Below the pieces are notes generated by a model. The model saw nothing but the letters and a program-made list of their open reading frames with translations. It was not told the origin of the DNA and did no database searches. Made by a program: the position numbers and the translations under genes. Below, piece by piece: positions 34,584-43,302 of a DNA stretch of 64,000 bases (within the stretch, counting starts at the first letter, position 1; every line of letters begins with the position of its first letter). Source of the stretch: CBDCZY01 sp965224745. Lineage in GTDB: Bacteria > Pseudomonadota > Gammaproteobacteria > Methylococcales > Methylomonadaceae. The stretch spans positions 744,001 to 808,000 of the forward strand of contig CBDCZY010000009.1 in the NCBI GenBank assembly GCA_965224745.1, read 5' to 3'.

Positions 34584-37361
34584 TTACTGAATACCAATTT
34601 GATTGAATGGAATGGCTTGAAACCCTGGGATTGAAAAAGCCGGAGAATTTGGCTGTAAGGTTAAATCAAGAGCTCCTTCATTCACAAACAGCGGATCCTG
34701 CCCAGTAAGATTATCAACCTGCTCTTTAAAAGCATCCACTGGGGAAAATGACCTTGAACTCGTCAAATCAGCACTAATAAAACCGGTCTGAATATTCGGA
34801 TTGCCTTCAAAAATAATGTTACGGGAGAATACCGAGCCTTCTGGATGCAACCAGTTTACCGATGGGTCTTGCGTATTAAACTGGGTTGGAATAGCCGCCA
34901 ACTCAGGATATTTCGATGCCCAAGGTTCGGCCTTGTAGTTGATGCCATCCTTACTCATACGCTCTATCAAGTTCCAGCTGTCTCCAGCTCGAAATGTAAT
35001 CGAACCCGTTCCTCGGTTATCGGTAAACATGGCAACATTGACTTTGGCAAATACATTATTTTCCATAATATTGTCTCGACCACCGCCATTCAAAATACTG
35101 TATCCTTTTCCAATTCGATAGAACGTATTTCCAAAGATCTTGGTATCGCTGATCCCATCATCCATATAGATGCCATGCGCTCCAAACTCATGCTTCTTGT
35201 TAAAGGATGCGATATCGTGAATAAAGTTGTACTGGATCACGTTACCTCGCCACCCCCAATCACGCCCGCTATACATGGCTCCCATGTCTGATGAAAGACG
35301 CACTACATCATGGATATCATTGTACTCAATAACGTGTTCATTGCCTTTCCACAAAACACCCGCGTGCGGACCTTGATAAATATCATTGTGCGCAATCTTC
35401 TGGCCAATCCCCAGCACTTCAACGCCCATTTTAAAACCATAAACCCATTGCCCAAAATGATGGATTTTGTTATTCCTGACAAAGTTATTAGCCAATTGTA
35501 AATTAGGTCGATTGCCTCCATCCACAATGACAGCGCCATTACCGGTATAAGCAATTTCGCTATTTTCTATGCCTGAATTGCTCGCATTAATATGAACACC
35601 TACACCGCCTGTATTGCGTAACGTCGATCCTTGAACCACATTATTGGATCCTCCGATCATTTTAACTAACTCTGCACGCCCACCTTCTAACGTTAGATCC
35701 TTGAAAGTGATCCAAGACGCGCCTTGAAGTTCGACTAAAGGTGTCTCCAATAAGGATACTGCAACGCTTTTATTATTGATTCCCGATGGTGGCCAGAAAT
35801 ATAGAATGCCTGTCTCTCTGTCAAGATACCATTCACCAGGCTGCGTGATTTCTTCCAATAAATTATAAGCATAAAAAGATTGCTTACCCCCAATACCAAA
35901 GGCAGTCTTTACCACTGTCATTGTTTTCGACCCGGTATTAAGGTTGGTCAAGGGGACGTGGAAATCGGCCCAGTCTTCACCAAAAAAGCCATGCAGCCGG
36001 ACATCTCTGGCAGCACCCCAACGATTGGGTCGATCACTCGTATAAGTGAACGCCGTATCAGACAACACTTGGTTGATGGTAGCAAACCCGCTGGCACTGG
36101 CATCTTGGTTAGCAGGTGAATTTTCATTGGGTTTGTCCGGCCACCTGGCCAGTGTCATCGGCTGATCATCAAAATATAAGTGCAAAGCACCTTTTACATT
36201 GCCGGAAGCGTTGCGGTTAGCAAAGCTACCGAAATCACTAATCCCTTCACTCGCAAGATTGATTTGTAACACCTTGGATTTTGCTGCATCGTCTAAGCGT
36301 CCCCAAACAGGTGAGTCACTGGTGACGGCTAAAAACCGGCTAGGATTGAGAGCCTGTGCTCCCGTAATCACTGCTTTTTCACCAGGATAACTTTGATAAA
36401 CAATGGGTTTCCCGGGAGCCCCAGAGTCTGCGGCGCCTAAATTAAAGGTATTGGTGAGTTGATAAACGCCTTGTCGCAGCACTACCGCGATACCTTGGTC
36501 AGGTAAACCAGACGAGCTTTTGGTCGCAGCAACTGCAGTGCGCGCTTGGGCTAAAGTCCTGAAAGGCTCTGAAACCGTACCAGGATTACTATCGTTACCC
36601 GCAAGCGAGACATAAAATTTAACTGATTGTTGTAAATTAGCTGGCGCTTGACTGATATCGGCGACTGCTTCGGCTTCTACCTCTGCTTCTGCTTCTGCTG
36701 ATACAACATCAGGTGTCGATTGAACTTCTGAGGCTTCGTTTGTTTGTTCATCGTTAGCTGACTCATCAACCTTCTCAAGATCAACTGCCTCAACTGATTG
36801 TTGACCATCAACTTCTTGAGCTTGTTGAGAGACGTCTAATTCTGTTTCAGGCGTTGAGGTTGTATTCTCAATCAACCGCGGCACAGTCAAAGTTATAACA
36901 TCGGCTTCAGCAATCAGTAATGTCAGGTCGGCTTGAATTACATCCCTTTGTTGTATAAGGGATGTAGATTGGTCTGCTGTTAGTTTGTTACCAACCACGG
37001 CATCGCTGATTATTTTTTTAAATGTTATCAACATGGTTGATGTGTGTCTCCAGTTCAATATTGCATCTGCTTTATTGTCAGAATTAATATGATCAGCGGC
37101 TATACCAGCATAACGTCTAGCTTGTTCTAATAATGAGCCAGAACTCAATTTAAGCTGTTGATTCGAAATAGCGATTTGAGACTGTGCGTTTAGTTCACCT
37201 AATTGGATAATAATCTCAGCAGGATTAACCTGACTGCCCCTTGATGTATCCTCTAGTTCTGCTTGAGCTTGCGGATGAATAAAAAATAATAATGATAGAT
37301 GTATTATCAAATAGAATGAATAGTGTGGTTTTTGATTAAAAATTTTTCTTGTTAGACACAT
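34584..37361 (-). CDS. Secreted right-handed parallel beta-helix protein
   Basis: 925 aa from the ATG at 37361, which has AAGGAAG seven bases upstream; a frame open to 37469 has no ribosome-binding site. The N terminus is a signal peptide (hydrophobic run FYLIIHLSLLFF, cleavage near AQA). A charged linker rich in Glu, Ala and Val follows (about 190-240), with repeats such as AEAEAEVEAEA. Then comes FYVSLAGNDSNPGTVSEPFR, the standard opening of PbH1-type beta-helix proteins, and many PbH1 coils (NNVVQGSTLRNTGGVGVHIN, IEYNDIHDV, NIMENNVFAKV). Such proteins are often polysaccharide lyases or glycosidases. No lyase signature is recognised, so the polysaccharide and even the activity are open. It is monocistronic. 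Confidence 0.8.
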   Translation of the reverse strand: MCLTRKIFNQKPHYSFYLIIHLSLLFFIHPQAQAELEDTSRGSQVNPAEIIIQLGELNAQSQIAISNQQLKLSSGSLLEQARRYAGIAADHINSDNKADAILNWRHTSTMLITFKKIISDAVVGNKLTADQSTSLIQQRDVIQADLTLLIAEADVITLTVPRLIENTTSTPETELDVSQQAQEVDGQQSVEAVDLEKVDESANDEQTNEASEVQSTPDVVSAEAEAEVEAEAVADISQAPANLQQSVKFYVSLAGNDSNPGTVSEPFRTLAQARTAVAATKSSSGLPDQGIAVVLRQGVYQLTNTFNLGAADSGAPGKPIVYQSYPGEKAVITGAQALNPSRFLAVTSDSPVWGRLDDAAKSKVLQINLASEGISDFGSFANRNASGNVKGALHLYFDDQPMTLARWPDKPNENSPANQDASASGFATINQVLSDTAFTYTSDRPNRWGAARDVRLHGFFGEDWADFHVPLTNLNTGSKTMTVVKTAFGIGGKQSFYAYNLLEEITQPGEWYLDRETGILYFWPPSGINNKSVAVSLLETPLVELQGASWITFKDLTLEGGRAELVKMIGGSNNVVQGSTLRNTGGVGVHINASNSGIENSEIAYTGNGAVIVDGGNRPNLQLANNFVRNNKIHHFGQWVYGFKMGVEVLGIGQKIAHNDIYQGPHAGVLWKGNEHVIEYNDIHDVVRLSSDMGAMYSGRDWGWRGNVIQYNFIHDIASFNKKHEFGAHGIYMDDGISDTKIFGNTFYRIGKGYSILNGGGRDNIMENNVFAKVNVAMFTDNRGTGSITFRAGDSWNLIERMSKDGINYKAEPWASKYPELAAIPTQFNTQDPSVNWLHPEGSVFSRNIIFEGNPNIQTGFISADLTSSRSFSPVDAFKEQVDNLTGQDPLFVNEGALDLTLQPNSPAFSIPGFQAIPFNQIGIQ

Positions 37362-38537
37362 AAATCTTCCTTGTAAAAGATAAATAGTAAGTGGAATAAC
37401 TGATAGATATTTGTTAACAACTAGCGCTATAGGTTGAATCGAGAGTGGATTTCTAATAAAAAACCGCACTCCCCAGGTAGCTTTTCAGCTTGCCCGTGAG
37501 TAGCTCCAAAACAAAGCGAATGGGCGCAATTTACAAGTGTAAATGAGCACTTTTACGCAGTTACGGGGCTACTCAGAAGTGACCTGAATAGTTACAAAAA
37601 CCTGGTACTTATTTCAACCGTCTCTTAATCGCAAGCAAAAAAGGCTTTTGCAATAAATTACGATATTAAATTTTACTTACAACAGTCACCAATGGTGGTT
37701 GCTATAGTTGGTTACGAAACGTCAATAAGCCTTTTACAGTAGCCCCTGTAAAATGAGGCTGGTGGTTTTGACTGGTCTTTTCTATCACCCTTGATGAGCT
37801 TAATCAGAGTAATAGCATTGAACAGTAGAAAATGATTTGAACTGAGAGATGTAAAAAATAATTTCAATTTCACCGGGATCCGCCCATTATTATTAATAAA
37901 AAAGTACTTCCTATCGTTTTAGTATTAAGACGAGTAGTCTTAACTTTGTTTTTTTCTATTGAAAGACTTTTGTCGACAGTTTTTTTACATATTCAACAGT
38001 CGTGAAAAGCCTACGTACGGAGATGTACAAGCATTTATTATGCCAACTTACATTCATAGCTGATAAAATGAGCTTTCGAAATGATGGCAATCGAATATTT
38101 TTTCCGCTTTATCAACAAAACACTGTAATTTGTCTCTCACAAGAGACAGATCTACACAATTAACTATCTAAGCAATTGTTTTTTTTAGACTAGCTTTTTA
38201 TAAGAAAAGCGACATCAAATAATATTTAATAAATTAGAAACGCAAAATTAGCATTTCAACTCTCGGCCTTTCTATCCAAATTTTACTCATCACTTCAGCA
38301 CCGTAACGATACTACAATGCACCCAATGTTCAATTATTTGGTGTTAACCTGCTTTTAAAACATTGTTCATTTGCTTCAGAAGTCATCGTTCTTCAAAGAT
38401 TTGTTTTACTTTCATTGAAATCACCCTGTCATGCGGATTATTCAAACTGAAAAACTCGAGGGTTGTTCAAGTATTAAGAAGTGATAAACTTTATCGATTA
38501 ATATGCAATGAGTTTTCTTTAATCTGAGCCAGAAACG
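37362..38537. other. Large intergenic region, no gene seen
   Basis: Almost 1.2 kb without a supported gene between divergent transcripts. It holds the imperfect palindrome listed at 37498-37574 and an 8-bp hairpin (TTTTACAG at 37732-37739 with CTGTAAAA at 37746-37753). The remainder is AT-rich. The prlC promoter should lie near its right end. Confidence 0.5.
37498..37574. repeat. Small palindromic element with nested hairpin
   Basis: Ends GAGTAGCTCC (37498-37507) and GGGGCTACTC (37565-37574) pair at nine of ten positions, and the interior holds a second palindrome TTTACA-AG-TGTAAA at 37530-37543. It resembles a short palindromic repeat unit. No second copy was noticed. Confidence 0.4.
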
Positions 38538-40577
38538 ATGAGCAACCCAATATTAGAACCGACAGAGTTACCACAATTTTCCAAGATTAAACCTGAACAT
38601 ATCATTCCAGCGACTGAACAATTGCTTGATGAAGCACGTCAATTGGTGGAGGAAAAATTAGCCGCTGCCCAGCGCTATACTTGGGAAAATTTAATACAAC
38701 CAATAGAAGATATCGACGACCGTATCAATAAAGCATGGTCTCCCATTAGCCACATGAACTCGGTTGTCAATACCAATGAACTACGTGATGCGTATAACAG
38801 CTGCCTGCCAAAACTGAGTCAATACGCCACTGAAATGGGACAGCATAAAAAACTGTTTGAAGCCTACCAGGCCATTGCCGAAGGTGACCAGTTTAAACAG
38901 CTGGATACTGCTCAACAAAAAATTATCAACAATGCCCTTCGAGATTTCAGACTGTCGGGTATTGACCTTCCTGCAAATCAACAAGCCCGTTATAAAGCCA
39001 TCAGCCAGGAATTGACGCAATTAGGCAGTCAATTTGGAGACAACGTTCTGGACGCTACGCAGGCTTGGAGCAAACAGCTTGATCGTTTTGAAAGTCTGCA
39101 AGGGTTACCGGAAACTGCACTTCAGCTAGCCAAACAAACCGCCGAATTACAAAAAAAATCAGGCTGGCTTTTCACCCTCGAATTTCCTTCTTATATGGCT
39201 GTAATGACATTCGCGGATGACCGCAACTTGCGTCAAGAAATGCACGAGGCCTTTACCACCCGAGCGTCTGATCAAGGCCCTCATGCCGGCCAATGGAACA
39301 ATAGTGAAATTATGGGTAAGCTATTGGCCTTAAGACATGAGAAGGCCCAGTTGCTCGGTTTCAATAATTTCGCAGAGTTGTCCTTGGCGACAAAAATGGC
39401 CGACAAGCCTGAAGAAGTTATTACTTTTCTTAATGATCTGGCCAACAAATCAATATCTTATGCGAAACGCGACCTTGAAGAACTCCGACAATTCGCAAAA
39501 CAAGAAAGTGGCATTGCGAACATGGAAGCTTGGGATATCCCCTACCTGTCCGAAAAGATGCGTCAGCATCAATATGATCTGTCACAAGAAGAAGTTAAAC
39601 AGTATTTCCCAGTAAGCAAGGTACTTCCAGGTCTATTTAGTGTTGTTGAAAAACTGTACGGTTTAAAGACTACCGAAGTAGACACATTTGACCGCTGGCA
39701 TGATGATGTTCGTTTTTTTGAAATCCACGATGACCAACAGCAACTTCGCGGTAAATTCTTTTTAGATTTATACGCCAGACCCAAAAAAAGAGGCGGTGCC
39801 TGGATGGATGATTGCGTCACCCGCAAGAAATCTTCCGGCAGCGTGCAGACACCGGTGGCCTACCTGACTTGCAACTTTACTCCTCCTACCAGTAACGATC
39901 CCGCGTTACTGACCCATGATGAGGTGACCACGCTATTTCATGAGTTCGGTCATGGGCTACATCACATGTTAACCAAAGTAGATCATTTAGGTGTTGCTGG
40001 CATCAACGGCGTTGAATGGGATGCGGTAGAACTACCGAGCCAGTTCATGGAAAACTGGTGTTGGGAACAAGAAGCTCTTGGCCTGATCTCCGGGCATTAT
40101 AAAACAGGTGAACCATTACCAGAAAAACTGTTCAAAAAAATGCTGGCAGCAAAAAACTTTCAATCTGGTATGCAGATGGTCAGACAATTGGAGTTTAGCC
40201 TGTTTGACTTTCGTATCCATCTTGAATATCAATCAAACAACGAACAATTTATCCAGGAAATACTGGATGACGTACGCAACAAAGTAGCGGTTATGCAACC
40301 GCCAACTTACACTCGTTTTCAAAACAGCTTCTCACACATTTTCGCAGGTGGTTATGCTGCAGGGTATTATAGTTATAAGTGGGCCGAGGTGTTATCAAGC
40401 GATGCTTTCTCACTTTTTGAAGAAAAAGGTATTTTCGACAGACAGACTGGCCTCTCATTTCTCAGCAATGTACTTGAAAAAGGAGGTAGTGAAGATGCGA
40501 AAGCACTGTTTGTTGCTTTTCGCGGACGTGAGCCCAAAGTTGAAGCATTACTTAGACATGCTGGCATGGTCGCATGA
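38538..40577 (+). CDS. prlC: Oligopeptidase A (M3 zinc metallopeptidase)
   Basis: 679 aa, the normal PrlC length. Zinc motif FHEFGHGLHH (H468, E469, H472) with the third ligand Glu about 25 residues later in a region reading GVEWDAVELPSQFMENW. The C-terminal FQNSFSHIFAGGYAAGYYSY is the family's substrate-binding tail. The enzyme degrades peptides, including cleaved signal peptides and oligopeptides from ATP-dependent proteases, in the cytoplasm. The gene overlaps ubiD by four bases (ATGA), which implies co-translation; the two products have no known functional link. Confidence 0.96.
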   Translation: MSNPILEPTELPQFSKIKPEHIIPATEQLLDEARQLVEEKLAAAQRYTWENLIQPIEDIDDRINKAWSPISHMNSVVNTNELRDAYNSCLPKLSQYATEMGQHKKLFEAYQAIAEGDQFKQLDTAQQKIINNALRDFRLSGIDLPANQQARYKAISQELTQLGSQFGDNVLDATQAWSKQLDRFESLQGLPETALQLAKQTAELQKKSGWLFTLEFPSYMAVMTFADDRNLRQEMHEAFTTRASDQGPHAGQWNNSEIMGKLLALRHEKAQLLGFNNFAELSLATKMADKPEEVITFLNDLANKSISYAKRDLEELRQFAKQESGIANMEAWDIPYLSEKMRQHQYDLSQEEVKQYFPVSKVLPGLFSVVEKLYGLKTTEVDTFDRWHDDVRFFEIHDDQQQLRGKFFLDLYARPKKRGGAWMDDCVTRKKSSGSVQTPVAYLTCNFTPPTSNDPALLTHDEVTTLFHEFGHGLHHMLTKVDHLGVAGINGVEWDAVELPSQFMENWCWEQEALGLISGHYKTGEPLPEKLFKKMLAAKNFQSGMQMVRQLEFSLFDFRIHLEYQSNNEQFIQEILDDVRNKVAVMQPPTYTRFQNSFSHIFAGGYAAGYYSYKWAEVLSSDAFSLFEEKGIFDRQTGLSFLSNVLEKGGSEDAKALFVAFRGREPKVEALLRHAGMVA

Positions 40578-42037
40578 AATATAATGATTTACGCGACTTT
40601 ATCCTACAATTAGAACGAACGGGAGAGCTTAAACGAATTCAATACCCGGCCGATCCCCATTTAGAAATAACCGAAATATGTGATCGGACTCTTAAACAAG
40701 AAGGACCTGCCTTACTGTTCGAAAACCCAAAAAATCATCAAATACCGTTGCTGGGAAATTTATTCGGAACGCCGAAAAGAGTAGCCATGGGAATGGGAGC
40801 TGATTCTGTTGACGCCTTACATGAAATTGGCAAGCTTTTAGCCTTCTTAAAAGAACCTGATCCACCCAAAGGAATGAAAGACGCTTGGGAAAAGCTACCT
40901 GTTTTTAAACAAGCGCTGAATATGGCACCAAAACTAGTCAAGACCCCTGCTTGCCAGGAAGTTGTTTTGGAAGGAGATGAGGTGGATTTAAGTCGTTATC
41001 CAATACAAACGTGTTGGCCAGACGACGCTGGACCATTAATAACCTGGTCGTTGGTTATTACTAAAGGTCCGCATAAAGAACGACAAAATATGGGCATCTA
41101 CCGGCAGCAGGTTATCGCTAAAAACAAAGTGATCATGCGATGGCTGGCACACCGAGGAGGCGCGCTGGATTTTAAGGAATGGCAAGTAATTCATCCGGGT
41201 AAACCCTTTCCAGTTGCTGTAGCGCTTGGAGCCGACCCAGCCACTATTTTAGCGGCAGTTACACCAGTGCCAGATCCTTTGTCAGAATTTGCTTTTGCCG
41301 GGTTATTGCGTGGGAGTAAAACAGAAGTTTCCACATGTCTTACCCACCAGCTACAAGTCCCTGCCAGTGCAGAAATCGTTTTAGAGGGTTACATTTATGC
41401 TGATGAAACTGCGCCTGAAGGACCCTTTGGCGATCATACTGGTTACTATAACGAAGTCGAAACCTTTCCTGTATTTACTATTGAGAAGATCACGCAAAGA
41501 CATAACCCCATCTACCACAGTACCTATACTGGCAGGCCGCCTGATGAACCGGCTATTTTAGGCGTAGCGTTAAACGAAGTTTTTGTCCCGATCCTGCAAA
41601 AACAATTTCCAGAGATAACTGACTTTTATCTTCCGCCAGAGGGTTGCTCCTATCGCATGGCAGTTATAAGCATGAAGAAACAGTACCCTGGTCATGCCAA
41701 GCGAGTAATGTTTGGTACGTGGTCTTATTTGCGCCAATTTATGTACACCAAATTCATTATTGTTACCGACGATGATGTTGATATCAGAAACTGGAAAGAT
41801 GTAGTTTGGGCCATGACGACAAGGATGGATCCAGTCAGAGATGTTACCTTAGTTGAAAATACGCCAATCGACTACTTGGATTTTGCGTCTCCCGTATCAG
41901 GCCTTGGGTCAAAAATAGGTTTTGACGCTACCAACAAATTACCTGGTGAAACGCAACGTGAATGGGGTATACCAATAAACATGTCAAAAGAAATCGTCCA
42001 GCAAGTCGATAAAATATGGGAATCTCTCAATATCTAG
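40574..42037 (+). CDS. ubiD: 3-octaprenyl-4-hydroxybenzoate carboxy-lyase UbiD
   Basis: 487 aa. N terminus YNDLRDFILQLERTGELKRI; the prenyl-FMN and metal-site region with GIYRQQVIAKNKVIMRWLAH; EAPFGDHTGYY-type motif here read as EGPFGDHTGYYNEVE; and the late INMSKEIVQQVDKIW end. It decarboxylates polyprenyl-hydroxybenzoate in ubiquinone synthesis, using the prenylated flavin made by UbiX. The start overlaps the prlC stop. A second ubiquinone gene, ubiF, lies at 59-60 kb. Confidence 0.96.
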   Translation: MKYNDLRDFILQLERTGELKRIQYPADPHLEITEICDRTLKQEGPALLFENPKNHQIPLLGNLFGTPKRVAMGMGADSVDALHEIGKLLAFLKEPDPPKGMKDAWEKLPVFKQALNMAPKLVKTPACQEVVLEGDEVDLSRYPIQTCWPDDAGPLITWSLVITKGPHKERQNMGIYRQQVIAKNKVIMRWLAHRGGALDFKEWQVIHPGKPFPVAVALGADPATILAAVTPVPDPLSEFAFAGLLRGSKTEVSTCLTHQLQVPASAEIVLEGYIYADETAPEGPFGDHTGYYNEVETFPVFTIEKITQRHNPIYHSTYTGRPPDEPAILGVALNEVFVPILQKQFPEITDFYLPPEGCSYRMAVISMKKQYPGHAKRVMFGTWSYLRQFMYTKFIIVTDDDVDIRNWKDVVWAMTTRMDPVRDVTLVENTPIDYLDFASPVSGLGSKIGFDATNKLPGETQREWGIPINMSKEIVQQVDKIWESLNI

Positions 42038-42149
42038 CTTTTGCTTATACTTCACGCGGCCACGTAAAGAATCATATTAAGAGAAAGAAGGGGAACAAGT
42101 CTTGGGGATAACAGAGACATTTTTTCAAAGAAGGAGCCAACTAAAACTG

Positions 42150-42827
42150 TCACCAACCACCAAACCACGTTTCTTTCCAATCTAATATTTGCGCAGTATA
42201 GGGTGCATGTAAACTGATGCGTTGGAATTTTTTTGGTTTCGAGTCGGCTGATGTGTCGAGAGGTAGTATGTAAATATCTACATACTCTTCATTTTCTCTC
42301 CTATCATAAGTAAACCATGCAGTATTACCCGAAGCACCCCATTTTACATCGATAGGGTATCCAGTTTCTTTGTAATAAGCCTTAGCGTTTTGTGTAATAT
42401 CAATACGAAGTCGCACTTGGGCAGTACCTGCCCCGGAAGCCGATGAATATTCTTGCACAATTTTGGTTGACCTGAGAACAACGGGGTCTCTTCGATCTTG
42501 ACCGGTGATTTGATTGACGACACTTGCGATATCACTATTGGTATAGTTGGGATCCGATATCGTAAATGTATAATCATTTACTTCTTCCCCATCGACTTTT
42601 GTTTTTAGTGATTGGTTCTCAATGTAAATATTGTATTGCGACGCTTCTATTTTACTAATTATTTCCTGTGCAGCGCTTTCCCGAAGATCGGTTATTTTGA
42701 AAGTGTGTTCTCTTATCGGAAAATTATTGTCGGTGGCACATCCCATCAATAGTATTAACTGTACTAAGATTGATAAACGCCCTAAATACTCAAACGGAAA
42801 GTAATGCTTCAAATAATTTGATGTCAT
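42150..42827 (-). CDS. Putative lipoprotein of unknown function
   Basis: 225 aa when started at the ATG at 42827; a GTG at 42887 in the same frame is possible. The N terminus contains a lipobox, LILLMGCATD, so the mature protein is anchored by Cys30 to the membrane. The mature part of about 196 residues is beta-rich, with no family recognised. Motifs that can be seen: SAAQEIISKIEASQYNIYIE, NQITGQDRRDPV, and a C-terminal pair of aromatic residues (WKETWFGGW). No ribosome-binding site is convincing at either start. It is convergent with ubiD, so it is not part of the prlC-ubiD operon. Confidence 0.6.
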   Translation of the reverse strand: MTSNYLKHYFPFEYLGRLSILVQLILLMGCATDNNFPIREHTFKITDLRESAAQEIISKIEASQYNIYIENQSLKTKVDGEEVNDYTFTISDPNYTNSDIASVVNQITGQDRRDPVVLRSTKIVQEYSSASGAGTAQVRLRIDITQNAKAYYKETGYPIDVKWGASGNTAWFTYDRRENEEYVDIYILPLDTSADSKPKKFQRISLHAPYTAQILDWKETWFGGW

Positions 42828-43302
42828 AAATAAGCAATTTATAAAAGTTAAAATAAACTGAACGCTCGGATTGAAATGATACCCCACTTTTTTTAAAAGT
42901 TTAAATTGTGAAAAAGATACTTCCTTCTTGGATTTGATTAGATTAATTATGGATTAGCCGAACAATGAGTATAAAAAGCTTAATATCAACGATAACCCTG
43001 TTTGAACTTTATTTTAATTTTTTTGTCGACATTTCCTTGTATATTTTATACAATAGCTACGCTTTTACAGATTGAGAAATATCTAGTATTCGCCAAAAGA
43101 GGAGGAGTAAAGTTCATACTTTGCTTTAGAAAAAGAAAAAACTATAAACAAATTTAGATATAACAAGAATAACAGATAACGATAAGAAAACTTACTAGTA
43201 GCAGATGTCAAAGTTGACTATGAATGTTTACTAATAAAAAAACACATTAAAACTGCCCACTTAGGTGGGCTTTTTATTGTCCAAAATTTATTTTAATTCA
43301 AT
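42828..43302. other. Intergenic region with terminator at right end
   Basis: About 475 bp. AT-rich, with no supported gene except the possible N-terminal extension of the lipoprotein. Its right end holds the terminator of the TonB-receptor gene. Confidence 0.5.
43255..43275. terminator. Intrinsic terminator of the TonB-receptor gene, probably bidirectional
   Basis: GCCCAC at 43255-43260 pairs with GTGGGC at 43265-43270 over TTAG, with a T run TTTTT at 43271-43275 on the plus strand and AGTTTTAATG following on the minus strand. It lies 28 bases beyond the receptor stop codon. Confidence 0.8.
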
